Assembly: GCF_049257235.1 (NCBI RefSeq)
Contig: NZ_JBMMUF010000002.1
Location: 186,001-250,000, forward strand
DNA: 64,000 bases
Origin: Pseudoalteromonas sp049257235
GTDB lineage: Bacteria > Pseudomonadota > Gammaproteobacteria > Enterobacterales > Alteromonadaceae
Direction: 5' to 3'
Shown one piece after another: positions 33,864 to 42,174 of this stretch. The notes under the pieces were generated by a model. That model saw only the letters and a list, made by a program, of their open reading frames with translations, had not been told where the DNA came from and did not search any database. How positions within the stretch are numbered: position 1 is the stretch's first letter; the number at the start of each line of letters is the position of its first letter. Both the position numbers and the translations under genes were made by a program.

Positions 33864-34318
33864 TCAGCGCAGCATTTTTTAAATTTTTTGCTACTGCCGC
33901 ATGGGCAAGGATCATTTCGGTTGACCTTCACGTCTTTACTAGGAAATATTACTCCTTTGTCGTAACACCACTGATCGCGCTCAAATACAAATGAGGAACG
34001 CTCATGAATACAACTTAAGGTGTTATTAAACAAATAATAGGCTTTGAACTCTACAACTGGTGGGGTAGCTTCAAGTTGTGAATCAACAATTTCTAGATTT
34101 ACGAATTGGGCAACATCAGCAAACTGCGCAACATCTTCTTTGGTATTGTCCACAATCGCATTTGTTGAGCAGGTATCACAGAGGTAATCAATGGCTTTAG
34201 TACAAAAGGCGCTGTAACGAGATTTCATTAGCGCTAAAGGTGAGGGCGCTTTCTGACCGCCTAAAATATATACGCCACAACACTGTTCATAGGGCTGTGG
34301 CGACCCACAAAAACACAT
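33860..34318 (-). CDS. ychJ: YchJ family protein with two SEC-C metal-binding motifs
   Basis: 152 residues (UPF0225). An N-terminal CFCGSPQPYEQCC and a C-terminal CPCGSSKKFKKCC, both SEC-C type zinc sites, flank an NTF2-like middle region (MKSRYSAFCTKAIDYL). Function is unknown; SEC-C motifs in SecA bind zinc and SecB or ribosomes. The TAG stop lies within the end of the palindromic element at 33721-33863, but the protein still ends where family members usually do. Confidence 0.88.
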   Translation of the reverse strand: MCFCGSPQPYEQCCGVYILGGQKAPSPLALMKSRYSAFCTKAIDYLCDTCSTNAIVDNTKEDVAQFADVAQFVNLEIVDSQLEATPPVVEFKAYYLFNNTLSCIHERSSFVFERDQWCYDKGVIFPSKDVKVNRNDPCPCGSSKKFKKCCAD

Positions 34319-34353
34319 ACACTTTCCAAACTAGCTTGCTCAAGATGGCTAGT

Positions 34354-34800
34354 TTAGCAAACTTGCGCTCCTTGAGGCATTGCTGCGTTATGCATATTTT
34401 TATCTGTCGTAAAGCAATACAATTGTGCTTTAGCATTTTGGGTGTTGAGTTGCATTGACTCTAACTGTTGCTCGTCCACGATATCAGTCCATGTTACGAC
34501 AGCAGAGTAACGACCATTTTGTAGCGCGCAGTTCAACACGTATTCCACATCAACGATATGCTTTCTTCTGATCACTAACAATTTATTCGTGTCTATCGAG
34601 CACGAGTCTAATAAATCACGGCTAGGAATATGATCTGGCGCGACAAGCAAAGTCCAACCCTTACTTTTGTTGTAACGATGAATAATCTTAAGTAACTCAA
34701 AAGACGCAGAAATTTCATCTTCAGTTTGCACAATATTGATAGGCTCTGCATTGGCCTCGGTATAACTTTTAACGTGTCTAATCGCTGCTGTATGTAACAT
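34354..34800 (-). CDS. SulA-like cell-division inhibitor
   Basis: 148 residues (E. coli SulA 169). The core region GWTLLVAPDHIPSRDLL...NKLLVIRRK...NGRYSAVVTW lines up with the E. coli SulA segment RWQLWLTPQQKLSREW...TKVMQIS...TGNYSVVIGW, keeping W, P, SR, K, I, GxYS and W. SulA binds FtsZ and blocks septation during the SOS response. GAGG is well placed before the ATG. Upstream are four TATACAGT repeats, two of which overlap a degenerate LexA-type box at 34844-34863. Assignment rests on hand alignment; it could be a related RecA-fold SOS protein. Confidence 0.65.
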   Translation of the reverse strand: MLHTAAIRHVKSYTEANAEPINIVQTEDEISASFELLKIIHRYNKSKGWTLLVAPDHIPSRDLLDSCSIDTNKLLVIRRKHIVDVEYVLNCALQNGRYSAVVTWTDIVDEQQLESMQLNTQNAKAQLYCFTTDKNMHNAAMPQGAQVC

Positions 34801-34829
34801 AATTGCCTCGCTGTGGGTAAATTGAACGA

Positions 34830-34874
34830 TATACAGTGTTTTATACAGTATGTGTATACAGTAGTTTATACAGT
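34830..34874. repeat. four direct repeats of TATACAGT
   Basis: TATACAGT occurs at 34830, 34842, 34855 and 34867, spaced 12, 13 and 12 bases. On the other strand the repeat reads ACTGTATA, the half-site of a LexA box. The segment 34844-34863 matches 17 of 20 positions of the canonical LexA box, but the left CTGT is ACAG-like. It lies 30-75 bases upstream of the SulA-like gene and divergent from the purine permease. Confidence 0.75.
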
Positions 34875-34978
34875 TGTTGTGTGCAAGCTTTTTTTGCGTC
34901 TTTTTTAAACATACTTATTTACTATGCACCACGCCCTAGCACTTATGTATTTAAAAAGCGGTCAATTGTCCGTGTTTA

Positions 34979-34987
34979 TGCTAATAT
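34979..34987 (+). promoter_or_regulatory. possible extended -10 promoter of the purine permease
   Basis: TGCTAATAT resembles an extended -10. No convincing -35 is visible, and transcription would start near 34994, 30 bases before the permease ATG. Confidence 0.35.
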
Positions 34988-35023
34988 CGCGCGCCTGTCA
35001 TTTAGCTAGCTCAACTAAAACCT

Positions 35024-36316
35024 ATGTTAGAAAGAATTTTTAAAATTAAAGCCAATCAAACGTCAGTTAAACGTGAGGTAATAGCCGGTTTAACTACCTT
35101 TATCACCATGGTCTATATCGTATTTGTGAACCCAGCAATGCTGGCTGAAGCGGGTATGGACCAAGGTGCGGCGTTTGTTGCCACCTGCTTAGCGGCCGCG
35201 ATAGGCTGCTTTATTATGGGCTTTTGGGCAAATTATCCATTGGCGCTGGCGCCTGGGATGGGGCTTAACGCGTTTTTCACCTATGGCGTGGTGTTAGGTA
35301 TGGGGTATAGCTGGCAATCGGCGCTTGGTGCGGTGTTCATGTCGGGGTGTATCTTCTTAGTGTTGAGTTTATTTAAGGTCAGGGAGTGGATTATCAATGC
35401 TATACCTTTGGTGCTCAAGCGTGCCATTGCGACAGGTATTGGCGCATTTTTAGCGCTCATTGCGCTGAAAAACGCGGGAATTGTTGTAGCCAGTCCTGCA
35501 ACCTTGGTGCAAATGGGTGATATAACCAGTGCTGGGCCTGCGCTGGCTATTTTAAGCTTTTTTATTATTGCAGCTTTACTTTATCGTGACATAAAAAGCG
35601 GCGTGTTAATCAGTATTTTACTGGTAACAGGCATTGCTTTGACTATGGGCTTGGTTGAGTATCAGGGGCTTGTTTCTGCGCCACCCTCTATTGCACCTAC
35701 CTTTATGCAGCTAGACTTCGCAGCAGCCCTTGAGCTATCAATGCTGAGTGTCGTATTCGCATTTTTGTTCGTAGACCTATTTGATACTTCCGGCACCTTG
35801 GTTGCCGTTACTCAAAAAGCGGGGTTGGCGGATGATCTCGGACGTATGCCACGCCTTGGGCGAGCTTTGAGTGCCGATAGTAGCGCAACGATTGCGGGCT
35901 CTATGCTTGGTACTTCAACGACGACCTCTTATATAGAGTCTGTTGCTGGGGTCTCGGTAGGCGGGCGCACCGGGCTTACCGCAGTAGTGGTTGGCGTGTG
36001 CTTCTTATTAATGATGTTCTTTGCGCCATTGGCGGCTATGGTGCCTGCCTATGCCACTGCAGGAGCCATTTTGTATGTGTCTATCTTGATGTTGCAGAAC
36101 CTAAAACTGGTTGACTGGGACGACATGACTGACGCAATTCCCGTGGCTGTAGTGTTGCTCATGACACCACTTACTTTCTCTATCGCTCATGGTATTGCGC
36201 TTGGGTTTATTGCCTACACATCGGTAAAAATTATTTGTAATCGTACGAATGAAGTCAGTGTCAGTGTGTGGATTTTGAGTATCTTGTTTGTGTTGAAGTT
36301 TATTTTCTTATCATAG
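35024..36316 (+). CDS. NCS2/AzgA family purine permease
   Basis: 430 residues with ~12 or more membrane helices. The AzgA-type signature is visible: EVIAGLTTFITMVYIVFVNP at the start, LALAPGMGLNAFFTY, and LFDTSGTLVAVTQKAGL in the second half. Transport of adenine, guanine or hypoxanthine by proton symport is typical of this branch (PbuG, AdeP, GhxP); which base is not predictable. No clear ribosome-binding site precedes the ATG. A strong terminator follows and no purine riboswitch was recognised upstream. Confidence 0.9.
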   Translation: MLERIFKIKANQTSVKREVIAGLTTFITMVYIVFVNPAMLAEAGMDQGAAFVATCLAAAIGCFIMGFWANYPLALAPGMGLNAFFTYGVVLGMGYSWQSALGAVFMSGCIFLVLSLFKVREWIINAIPLVLKRAIATGIGAFLALIALKNAGIVVASPATLVQMGDITSAGPALAILSFFIIAALLYRDIKSGVLISILLVTGIALTMGLVEYQGLVSAPPSIAPTFMQLDFAAALELSMLSVVFAFLFVDLFDTSGTLVAVTQKAGLADDLGRMPRLGRALSADSSATIAGSMLGTSTTTSYIESVAGVSVGGRTGLTAVVVGVCFLLMMFFAPLAAMVPAYATAGAILYVSILMLQNLKLVDWDDMTDAIPVAVVLLMTPLTFSIAHGIALGFIAYTSVKIICNRTNEVSVSVWILSILFVLKFIFLS

Positions 36317-36322
36317 AAACTG

Positions 36323-36349
36323 AAAAAGCCGCATAGTATGCGGCTTTTT
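36323..36349. terminator. bidirectional terminator
   Basis: Perfect 12-bp stem AAAAAGCCGCAT / ATGCGGCTTTTT with a 3-base loop; A- and T-runs on each side allow it to serve the permease and the convergent coiled-coil gene. Confidence 0.95.
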
Positions 36350-36368
36350 ACTTTCCAAATTTAAATTA

Positions 36369-37142
36369 TTACCACTTTTTCTTCGGAGCAAATAACACGT
36401 CCAAGTCGTCTTTTTCGGCCTCTGTACGCTTTTTAAGTGCAGATGCGTTTGATGCCTTTAGCTCGATACTGATCTCATTGAGTAGCTCTTCGAGTTGTTG
36501 CTTTTTACTCAGTACGTAATCATCGCTGTAACTCAAACCACAAATTACCGCATAGGCTTTTTCGAAGTATTGACGTGCAGAGCCAATCATATTGGCATTA
36601 CGCGCGGCACTGCCTCTTTTTATTAAGCTTTCAATATTAATTTTGAGTTGTAGGTGTTCGAAGATTTTATCTTCTTGAGTAAAAATAGGGGTGTCTAACT
36701 TTCCTTTACCATGCTCTGAGCGCAAAATGGTACGCAGGCGTTTAATGCCTTGAATTAAAGAAATCAGCTGCTTGTCATGTTCAGGTAATCTAAAGCCATC
36801 ACCTGCATTTACGTTTTCATGATTACCGTTGTTGCCATTAATTAAACGCTCTTTGGCGTCATTTAGACGTTTCTTTAACTCTTTGGATGTTGGTGAAAGC
36901 TCAACCATCGAAGCAAGCGCTTCATAGATGCGGCGGTATAAGATAGTAAGGACATTATTTGATAGCGGAATATTAACGCTATTGAGTAGCACTTCTTCCG
37001 TTTCTTCAATTACTTTTTTGTGCTTTGCTAAGTCTTGTCGGCGTTGTGCTTCTTGTTTTTCTTTATGTTGTTGCACCGCGCTCACCCATACCGCAATAAC
37101 GATAAGTGTGACAATCAATAAGACGATGATAGAGGCTATCAT
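36369..37142 (-). CDS. membrane-anchored coiled-coil protein of unknown function
   Basis: 257 residues. One N-terminal membrane helix (~residues 2-22) is followed by a charged helical region (~23-60) and a helical soluble domain, including a tetratricopeptide-like stretch (ARNANMIGSARQYFEKAYAVIC); the end is very basic/acidic (KKRTEAEKDDLDVLFAPKKKW). I do not recognise a family with confidence. GAGAAA is near the ATG. It lies divergent from cysB across a 365-base gap. Confidence 0.75.
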   Translation of the reverse strand: MIASIIVLLIVTLIVIAVWVSAVQQHKEKQEAQRRQDLAKHKKVIEETEEVLLNSVNIPLSNNVLTILYRRIYEALASMVELSPTSKELKKRLNDAKERLINGNNGNHENVNAGDGFRLPEHDKQLISLIQGIKRLRTILRSEHGKGKLDTPIFTQEDKIFEHLQLKINIESLIKRGSAARNANMIGSARQYFEKAYAVICGLSYSDDYVLSKKQQLEELLNEISIELKASNASALKKRTEAEKDDLDVLFAPKKKW

Positions 37143-37507
37143 TAAGTTTCTCTTACTCTTAATTTTTGTTTGCTACAAGCCATGTTACCCAAAGAACCAA
37201 GGCTTAGGTAGTGATAAGCGTTAAATTCATGAAATAACATTAAATAAAATAAGAGTATAGGAGAGGATTTACGCCTTGAACATAAATCAACAGTACCTAG
37301 GCACATTTAAATATGCTAGCCTAACCGTCTGTAATAGTTAGGTAACGCCTACATTTTTGCGCATGTTGGTTCAGGTTAAATCGTAAATGTCCTGCTCTGG
37401 TGTGTAGAGAATAACGTAATTGTCTAGCTATATAAGTCGTGAGTTCACGATAAGTCGTGAGCTCACGACAACCGAGCCAAGTAAAATAATAAAGAAAGTT
37501 TAAGACC
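37143..37507. other. cysB upstream region
   Basis: 365 bases without a credible gene. It is A/T-rich and holds the two tandem palindromes at 37432-37469 close to the cysB start. The reverse-strand open frame covering part of it begins inside cysB and has no ribosome-binding site. Confidence 0.5.
37432..37469. promoter_or_regulatory. tandem palindromic operators upstream of cysB
   Basis: An 18-bp unit ATAAGTCGTGAGYTCACG is repeated head to tail with one transition (37432-37449, 37450-37467). Each holds a 14-bp palindrome TCGTGA-NN-TCACGA; the second extends to a perfect 16-bp GTCGTGAGCTCACGAC. Centres are 18 bp apart and the second ends about 40 bases before the cysB ATG. This looks like a two-site operator, bound by an unknown regulator. 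It is unlike known CysB sites. Confidence 0.55.
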
Positions 37508-38485
37508 ATGAAATTACAGCAGCTAAAGTACATTGTTGAGGTGTTGAACCATAACCTTAATGTATCGGCAACGGCTGAGAGCCTATACACCTCTCAACCA
37601 GGTATCTCGAAACAAGTGAGAATGCTTGAAGATGAGCTGGGTGTACAAATCTTTGGCCGTAGCGGCAAACACCTCACTCATGTGACCACAGCTGGTAATG
37701 ACATTATTAATATTGCACGTGAGATTCTCTCTAAAGTAGAGGGCATCAAAGCGGTGGCTAACGAGCATACCTTGCCAGATCAGGGCAAACTCAACATTGC
37801 GACAACGCACACTCAGGCACGCTATGCTCTGCCAGGAGTGATTCAAGGTTTTATGAGCAAGTACCCAGCGGTATCTTTGCATATGCACCAAGGAACGCCT
37901 CAGCAGATTTCTGACGCGGCGGCGCGCGGCGATGCTGATTTTGCCATAGCCACTGAAGCCCTGCATTTATACTCAGATTTGGTGATGCTGCCCTGTTACC
38001 ATTGGAATCGCAGTATTGTTGTAGCTAAGGATCACCCGCTTGCGAAAAAGGCAGATAATCTAACTATTGCCGATATTGCCCAATACCCTCTGATCACTTA
38101 CGTATTTGGTTTTACTGGTCGCTCAGAGCTCGACAAAGCATTCAACGAACAAGGCCACGAGCCACATATCGTATTCACAGCAACTGATGCTGATGTTATT
38201 AAAACCTATGTGCGTTTGGGCTTAGGGGTCGGGGTTGTCGCATCAATGGCTATTGATGAAGTAAGCGATAAAGACTTGGTATGTATTGACGCTAGCCACT
38301 TATTTGAAGCCAGCACAACGAAGATTGGTTTTAGAAAGGGCACCTTCCTGCGTGGCTACATGTATGATTTTATTGAGCGATTTGCGCCGCACCTAACCAA
38401 AGATACCGTTGAGAAAGCGTGTTTATTGCGTAACCAAGATGATGTGGATGCGATGTTCGCAAATATGGATTTACCCGTTCGTTAA
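37508..38485 (+). CDS. cysB: CysB, LysR-family regulator of cysteine biosynthesis
   Basis: 325 residues, the CysB length (324 in E. coli). The HTH (LNVSATAESLYTSQPGISKQVRMLEDELG) and its GRSGKHLTHVT wing match CysB/Cbl; the effector domain follows from residue ~90. It activates sulfate assimilation genes with N-acetylserine or O-acetylserine as inducer and usually represses itself. The ATG has a weak A-rich ribosome-binding site. Two palindromes lie just upstream and a terminator follows. Confidence 0.95.
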   Translation: MKLQQLKYIVEVLNHNLNVSATAESLYTSQPGISKQVRMLEDELGVQIFGRSGKHLTHVTTAGNDIINIAREILSKVEGIKAVANEHTLPDQGKLNIATTHTQARYALPGVIQGFMSKYPAVSLHMHQGTPQQISDAAARGDADFAIATEALHLYSDLVMLPCYHWNRSIVVAKDHPLAKKADNLTIADIAQYPLITYVFGFTGRSELDKAFNEQGHEPHIVFTATDADVIKTYVRLGLGVGVVASMAIDEVSDKDLVCIDASHLFEASTTKIGFRKGTFLRGYMYDFIERFAPHLTKDTVEKACLLRNQDDVDAMFANMDLPVR

Positions 38486-38505
38486 GGTTCGGAAAAAACA
38501 ATACA

Positions 38506-38531
38506 AAAAAGGCGACCTAGGTCGCCTTTTT
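38506..38531 (+). terminator. intrinsic terminator of cysB
   Basis: Stem AAAAAGGCGAC / GTCGCCTTTTT, loop CTAG, 21 bases after the cysB stop. Confidence 0.92.
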
Positions 38532-38616
38532 GCGTTGTGTCTGCTGTTATACCAATGGTGTTGCATCAGTGAGCATGCTATTTAGCCCACTAGGAAGAGC
38601 ATTTACGTAATTGGTA

Positions 38617-39993
38617 TTAACACTCGATGATGTTGACCGCAAGGCCACCGCGCGCGGTTTCCTTGTATTTGGTCTTCATATCATTACCAGTATCCCACAT
38701 GGTCTTGATGACCTTATCCAGAGATACTTTTTGCTCCCCAGTGCCGCGCATAGCAAGGCGTGATGCGTTAATCGCTTTTACCGCCCCCATAGCATTGCGC
38801 TCAATGCAAGGCACTTGCACAAGGCCGCCAACTGGGTCACAGGTTAAGCCAAGGTTATGCTCCATACCAATCTCTGCGGCATTTTCAACTTGCGTGGCGT
38901 TACCGCCCATGATTTCAGTTAAGGCACCAGCCGCCATTGAGCAAGCTACACCCACTTCACCTTGGCAGCCCACTTCAGCTCCAGAGATAGAGGCGTTTTT
39001 CTTGTACAGAATACCTATTGCCGCTGCCGTTAGAAGGTAACGGGTTGCTATCTCTTGGTCTACTTCTTTAATAAAGGTGTGATAGTACATTAATACCGCA
39101 GGCAAAATGCCCGCTGCACCATTGGTCGGAGCGGTCACTACGCGGCCACCGGCTGCATTTTCTTCGTTAACTGCAAGCGCAAACAAGTCAACCCAGTCCA
39201 TTGCGCGAAGGGGATCGTTGTTGTTCTCTACATTTAGTTTTAAGTACAAACTTGGTGCACGACGGCGAACTTTGAGCCCACCAGGCAAAATACCCTCGGT
39301 GCGCATCCCTCGTTCAGTGCAGGCTTTCATTACTTCCCAGATATGGAAAAGCTCGTCACGAATCGCTTGCTCTGAACGCAGTGTCTTCTCGTTAGCCATC
39401 ATTAGGCTCGACACACTCAAGCCAGACTCTTTACACAAATCAAGTAACTCTTGGGCAGAATCAAACGGGTAAGGAGCTGGGTTTTGCTCGCGAATATCCA
39501 GCGCAGCTTGTTTCTCGTTATCAAACTCTTCGTCAGTAACAATGAAGCCACCACCGATTGAGTAATACACTTGTGAGGCGACTTTTTCTTTGCCGTTAAA
39601 GGCAATAAGCTCCATGGCATTGGAATGCTTAGGTAAGGTTTTACGACGATGAAATACAATAGCGCCTTGCTTTGGAAACTTAACCGGGTGCTTTTTATCC
39701 AAGTGAATGATTTGTTCTTGTTCTATTTGCGCAAGGATGTCTGGCACTGCGTCAGCGTCAACAGTTTCGGGGTCATATCCGGCAAGTCCAAGAATGACGG
39801 CTTTACCTGAGCCGTGGCCAACGCCTGTTTGGCCCAATGAGCCAAATAATTCCACCTTTACTTCGGTGACTTCTTGGAGTTTATCTTGTTCTTCAAGTGC
39901 TTGGACAAATAGTCGCGAAGCACGCATTGGACCCACTGTGTGTGACGACGATGGACCAATGCCAATGCTGAACATATCGAATGCACTGATCAT
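38617..39993 (-). CDS. sdaA: L-serine dehydratase (iron-sulfur, single chain)
   Basis: 458 residues with fused beta and alpha domains, as in SdaA. Start MISAFDMFSIGIGPSSSHTVGPMRAS is the family signature; cysteines for the [4Fe-4S] cluster lie in GCQGEVGVACSMAAGAL and LVQVPCIERNAMG. It deaminates L-serine to pyruvate. No strong ribosome-binding site is visible. It is the last gene of the pabB-nudL-sdaA series, the same order as in E. coli. Confidence 0.96.
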   Translation of the reverse strand: MISAFDMFSIGIGPSSSHTVGPMRASRLFVQALEEQDKLQEVTEVKVELFGSLGQTGVGHGSGKAVILGLAGYDPETVDADAVPDILAQIEQEQIIHLDKKHPVKFPKQGAIVFHRRKTLPKHSNAMELIAFNGKEKVASQVYYSIGGGFIVTDEEFDNEKQAALDIREQNPAPYPFDSAQELLDLCKESGLSVSSLMMANEKTLRSEQAIRDELFHIWEVMKACTERGMRTEGILPGGLKVRRRAPSLYLKLNVENNNDPLRAMDWVDLFALAVNEENAAGGRVVTAPTNGAAGILPAVLMYYHTFIKEVDQEIATRYLLTAAAIGILYKKNASISGAEVGCQGEVGVACSMAAGALTEIMGGNATQVENAAEIGMEHNLGLTCDPVGGLVQVPCIERNAMGAVKAINASRLAMRGTGEQKVSLDKVIKTMWDTGNDMKTKYKETARGGLAVNIIEC

Positions 39994-40077
39994 AGTAGTT
40001 ATAACTCACATTACCTTTTGAACGGGCGGCCATGATAACGTTAAATAATTATAGATGTAATTCTAATTCGACAAGTT

Positions 40078-40656
40078 TTAGCTGATCAGACCATGATGGC
40101 TGATAAATTGATGAATAATTCGCTCAGTTGCACCCCAAAGGAGGCCATGAGGCGTGTTCAGCACCTTAAAATTGAGCGTACGTTTGGCACGTGCCACGCT
40201 TAAAGTGTGCCAATTCGATTGCAGACATAACGTACTCAATGGCACGAAAAACGCGGTTTCTACTTCATTTTGGTCAATTTGCCAGCGGGTATTTGGCTGT
40301 AAATAGCCCAAGTAGGGGGTGATCACAACATCACCCAAGGTACTGATTTGCGGCAGTCTGCCAATGACATCTACCTTGTTAGAGGGAATATTGAGTTCTT
40401 CGTGAAGTTCGCGCAAAGCGGTGTGCTTTAGGCTTTTGTCTTCTCGTTCTTGTTTGCCACCGGCAAAGCACAACTGACTTGGATGATGACGTAAATGGCT
40501 CGCGCGCTTGCACAATAAAACCTGTGCGCCTTGTGGGGAGTCGCTTAATAACATCATGACCGCACTTTGGCGCTTGGGGTGGCGATAGGTCGATATCTCT
40601 GTAGGCGCACTGAGTGAGAAACGGCTAATAATGTGCGCACACGAGAGGGTAGTCAA
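40078..40656 (-). CDS. nudL: Nudix CoA pyrophosphatase NudL
   Basis: 192 residues, the NudL length. The Nudix region FAGGKQEREDKSLKHTALRELHEELNI matches the CoA-diphosphatase subgroup, including the GGK and TALRE elements. It is expected to hydrolyse CoA and derivatives. It starts 7 bases after the pabB stop on the reverse strand, so it is coupled to pabB, and sdaA follows. Order and spacing agree with E. coli pabB-nudL-sdaA, which supports the call over other Nudix enzymes. Confidence 0.9.
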   Translation of the reverse strand: MTTLSCAHIISRFSLSAPTEISTYRHPKRQSAVMMLLSDSPQGAQVLLCKRASHLRHHPSQLCFAGGKQEREDKSLKHTALRELHEELNIPSNKVDVIGRLPQISTLGDVVITPYLGYLQPNTRWQIDQNEVETAFFVPLSTLCLQSNWHTLSVARAKRTLNFKVLNTPHGLLWGATERIIHQFISHHGLIS

Positions 40657-40663
40657 AATAAGC

Positions 40664-42016
40664 TCACTCTAAAACTGGCAAGATTTTATTCACCTTATGG
40701 TACGTTTCTTGGTATTCCAGTTCAACGTCTGAGTCGGCGACAATCCCCCCGCCAGCCCAGCAATACAGATGTTGATTGTGTGCAACCAAGGTGCGAATAG
40801 TAATGCTGGTATCCATATCACCACACGCGCTCAAATAACCAATCGAACCACAATATGCACTGCGGCGGTGTGGCTCTAGCTCCTCAATTATTTCCATCGC
40901 GCGGATTTTGGGCGCGCCAGTAATCGAGCCACCAGGAAAGGCTGCTTTTAATTGGTCAACGGCCGTTTTTCCCGCTGCTAATTCTGACTGCACCGTGCTT
41001 ACTAGGTGGTGTACTGCGGGAAAGCTTTCTATGGCGAACAATGATGGAACGTTTACGCTTCCCGGCTTGGCTACTTTTCCTAAATCATTGCGCAATAGGT
41101 CAACAATCATGACGTTTTCCGCGCGATCTTTAGGTGAGTGCGCAAGCTGTTGGGCGAGCGCCTTGTCCTCATTGATGTCGCTGCTGCGTGGCAAGGTGCC
41201 TTTGATTGGCTTGGTTTCGACCTTGTTGTTCTTCACTTCGATAAAGCGCTCTGGCGAGATAGACAATATACAACTGTTTTGAAGGCGAATAAACGCAGAA
41301 AAGGGCGCACGATTATGCTCGCGCAAACGTTTATAAGCGTGCCACTCACATCCAGAGAATTGGGCACAAAAGCGCTGCGCTAAATTTATTTGATAACAAT
41401 CGCCGCTTAGCAGGTATTCATGAATTTTGGCAAATTGCGCTGCATAGAACTCATAGGTCATATTTGATTGCCATGGTGATGCGAGCGTAAAGGATGCAGA
41501 TTGAGCGTGGCAATCTAGCTGACTAAGGTATTTTTGCAGGCCTGCACCCGCATCGATACTTGGTTGAGCTACGTAGTACCATTGTTGACACGCTTTATCG
41601 AAAATGAGCGCATCAAGGTATAAACCGACCTGCATTTGCTCTAAGTCGATATCGTTTTGTGCCAGTTCAGGCATGCGCTCGAGGGTGCGCCCTAGATCAT
41701 ATCCAAAATACCCTAACCAACCACCATTGAACGGTAGGTCAAACGGTGCTTTTTGCTTACACAACACATCGAGTTGCTGCTGCATTAATGTAAACACATC
41801 GGTGCTAACGGGTGAGTTATTAAGCAGTGTTTGACCGTCTTTTACACTGAGCCACTGACTGGGTGCAAAAGCAATAATGTCAAAGCGGCTATTGACATGG
41901 TTATCACTGGCCGAATCGAGGAAGGTTGCCCCGTTCAGATGGTGAAAATGGTTAAAAACATCACACGGTTGTGCCTTTATTGACACCTTGATGCAGTGTA
42001 ATTGCGAATTTGTCAT
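40664..42016 (-). CDS. pabB: aminodeoxychorismate synthase component 1
   Basis: 450 residues, the PabB length. A chorismate-binding domain occupies the C-terminal half, with KPIKGTLPR, GGSITGAPKIRAMEIIEELEP, CGSIGYLS and the late GGGIVADSD. With the PabA glutaminase it converts chorismate to 4-amino-4-deoxychorismate for folate. The ATG at 42016 is chosen over a TTG at 42025. The lysine in PIKGT supports PabB rather than anthranilate synthase TrpE. It is the first gene of the pabB-nudL-sdaA unit. Confidence 0.93.
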   Translation of the reverse strand: MTNSQLHCIKVSIKAQPCDVFNHFHHLNGATFLDSASDNHVNSRFDIIAFAPSQWLSVKDGQTLLNNSPVSTDVFTLMQQQLDVLCKQKAPFDLPFNGGWLGYFGYDLGRTLERMPELAQNDIDLEQMQVGLYLDALIFDKACQQWYYVAQPSIDAGAGLQKYLSQLDCHAQSASFTLASPWQSNMTYEFYAAQFAKIHEYLLSGDCYQINLAQRFCAQFSGCEWHAYKRLREHNRAPFSAFIRLQNSCILSISPERFIEVKNNKVETKPIKGTLPRSSDINEDKALAQQLAHSPKDRAENVMIVDLLRNDLGKVAKPGSVNVPSLFAIESFPAVHHLVSTVQSELAAGKTAVDQLKAAFPGGSITGAPKIRAMEIIEELEPHRRSAYCGSIGYLSACGDMDTSITIRTLVAHNQHLYCWAGGGIVADSDVELEYQETYHKVNKILPVLE

Positions 42017-42174
42017 TATCTTCAACTCGAAGAACTAGCCCGAAACGGGCTGGGAGGTTATCATAAGTTACACTTTTTCAGAAGTCGCACTCTCACACTG
42101 TGCGCACGTCACCGAGTCGTCGTGTAAGCTTAACCTATATTTTGTGATACACGACTAAGTATGAAGGAAGAACT

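Noticed and set aside
34830..34874. CRISPR-like direct repeats
   Set aside because: Repeats are only 8 bases with 4-5 base gaps and no cas genes are present; operator sites fit better.
34875..35023. Purine riboswitch or PurR site before the purine permease
   Set aside because: No conserved purine aptamer core was seen, and the nearest GCAA...TTGC-like stretch does not match the PurR box.
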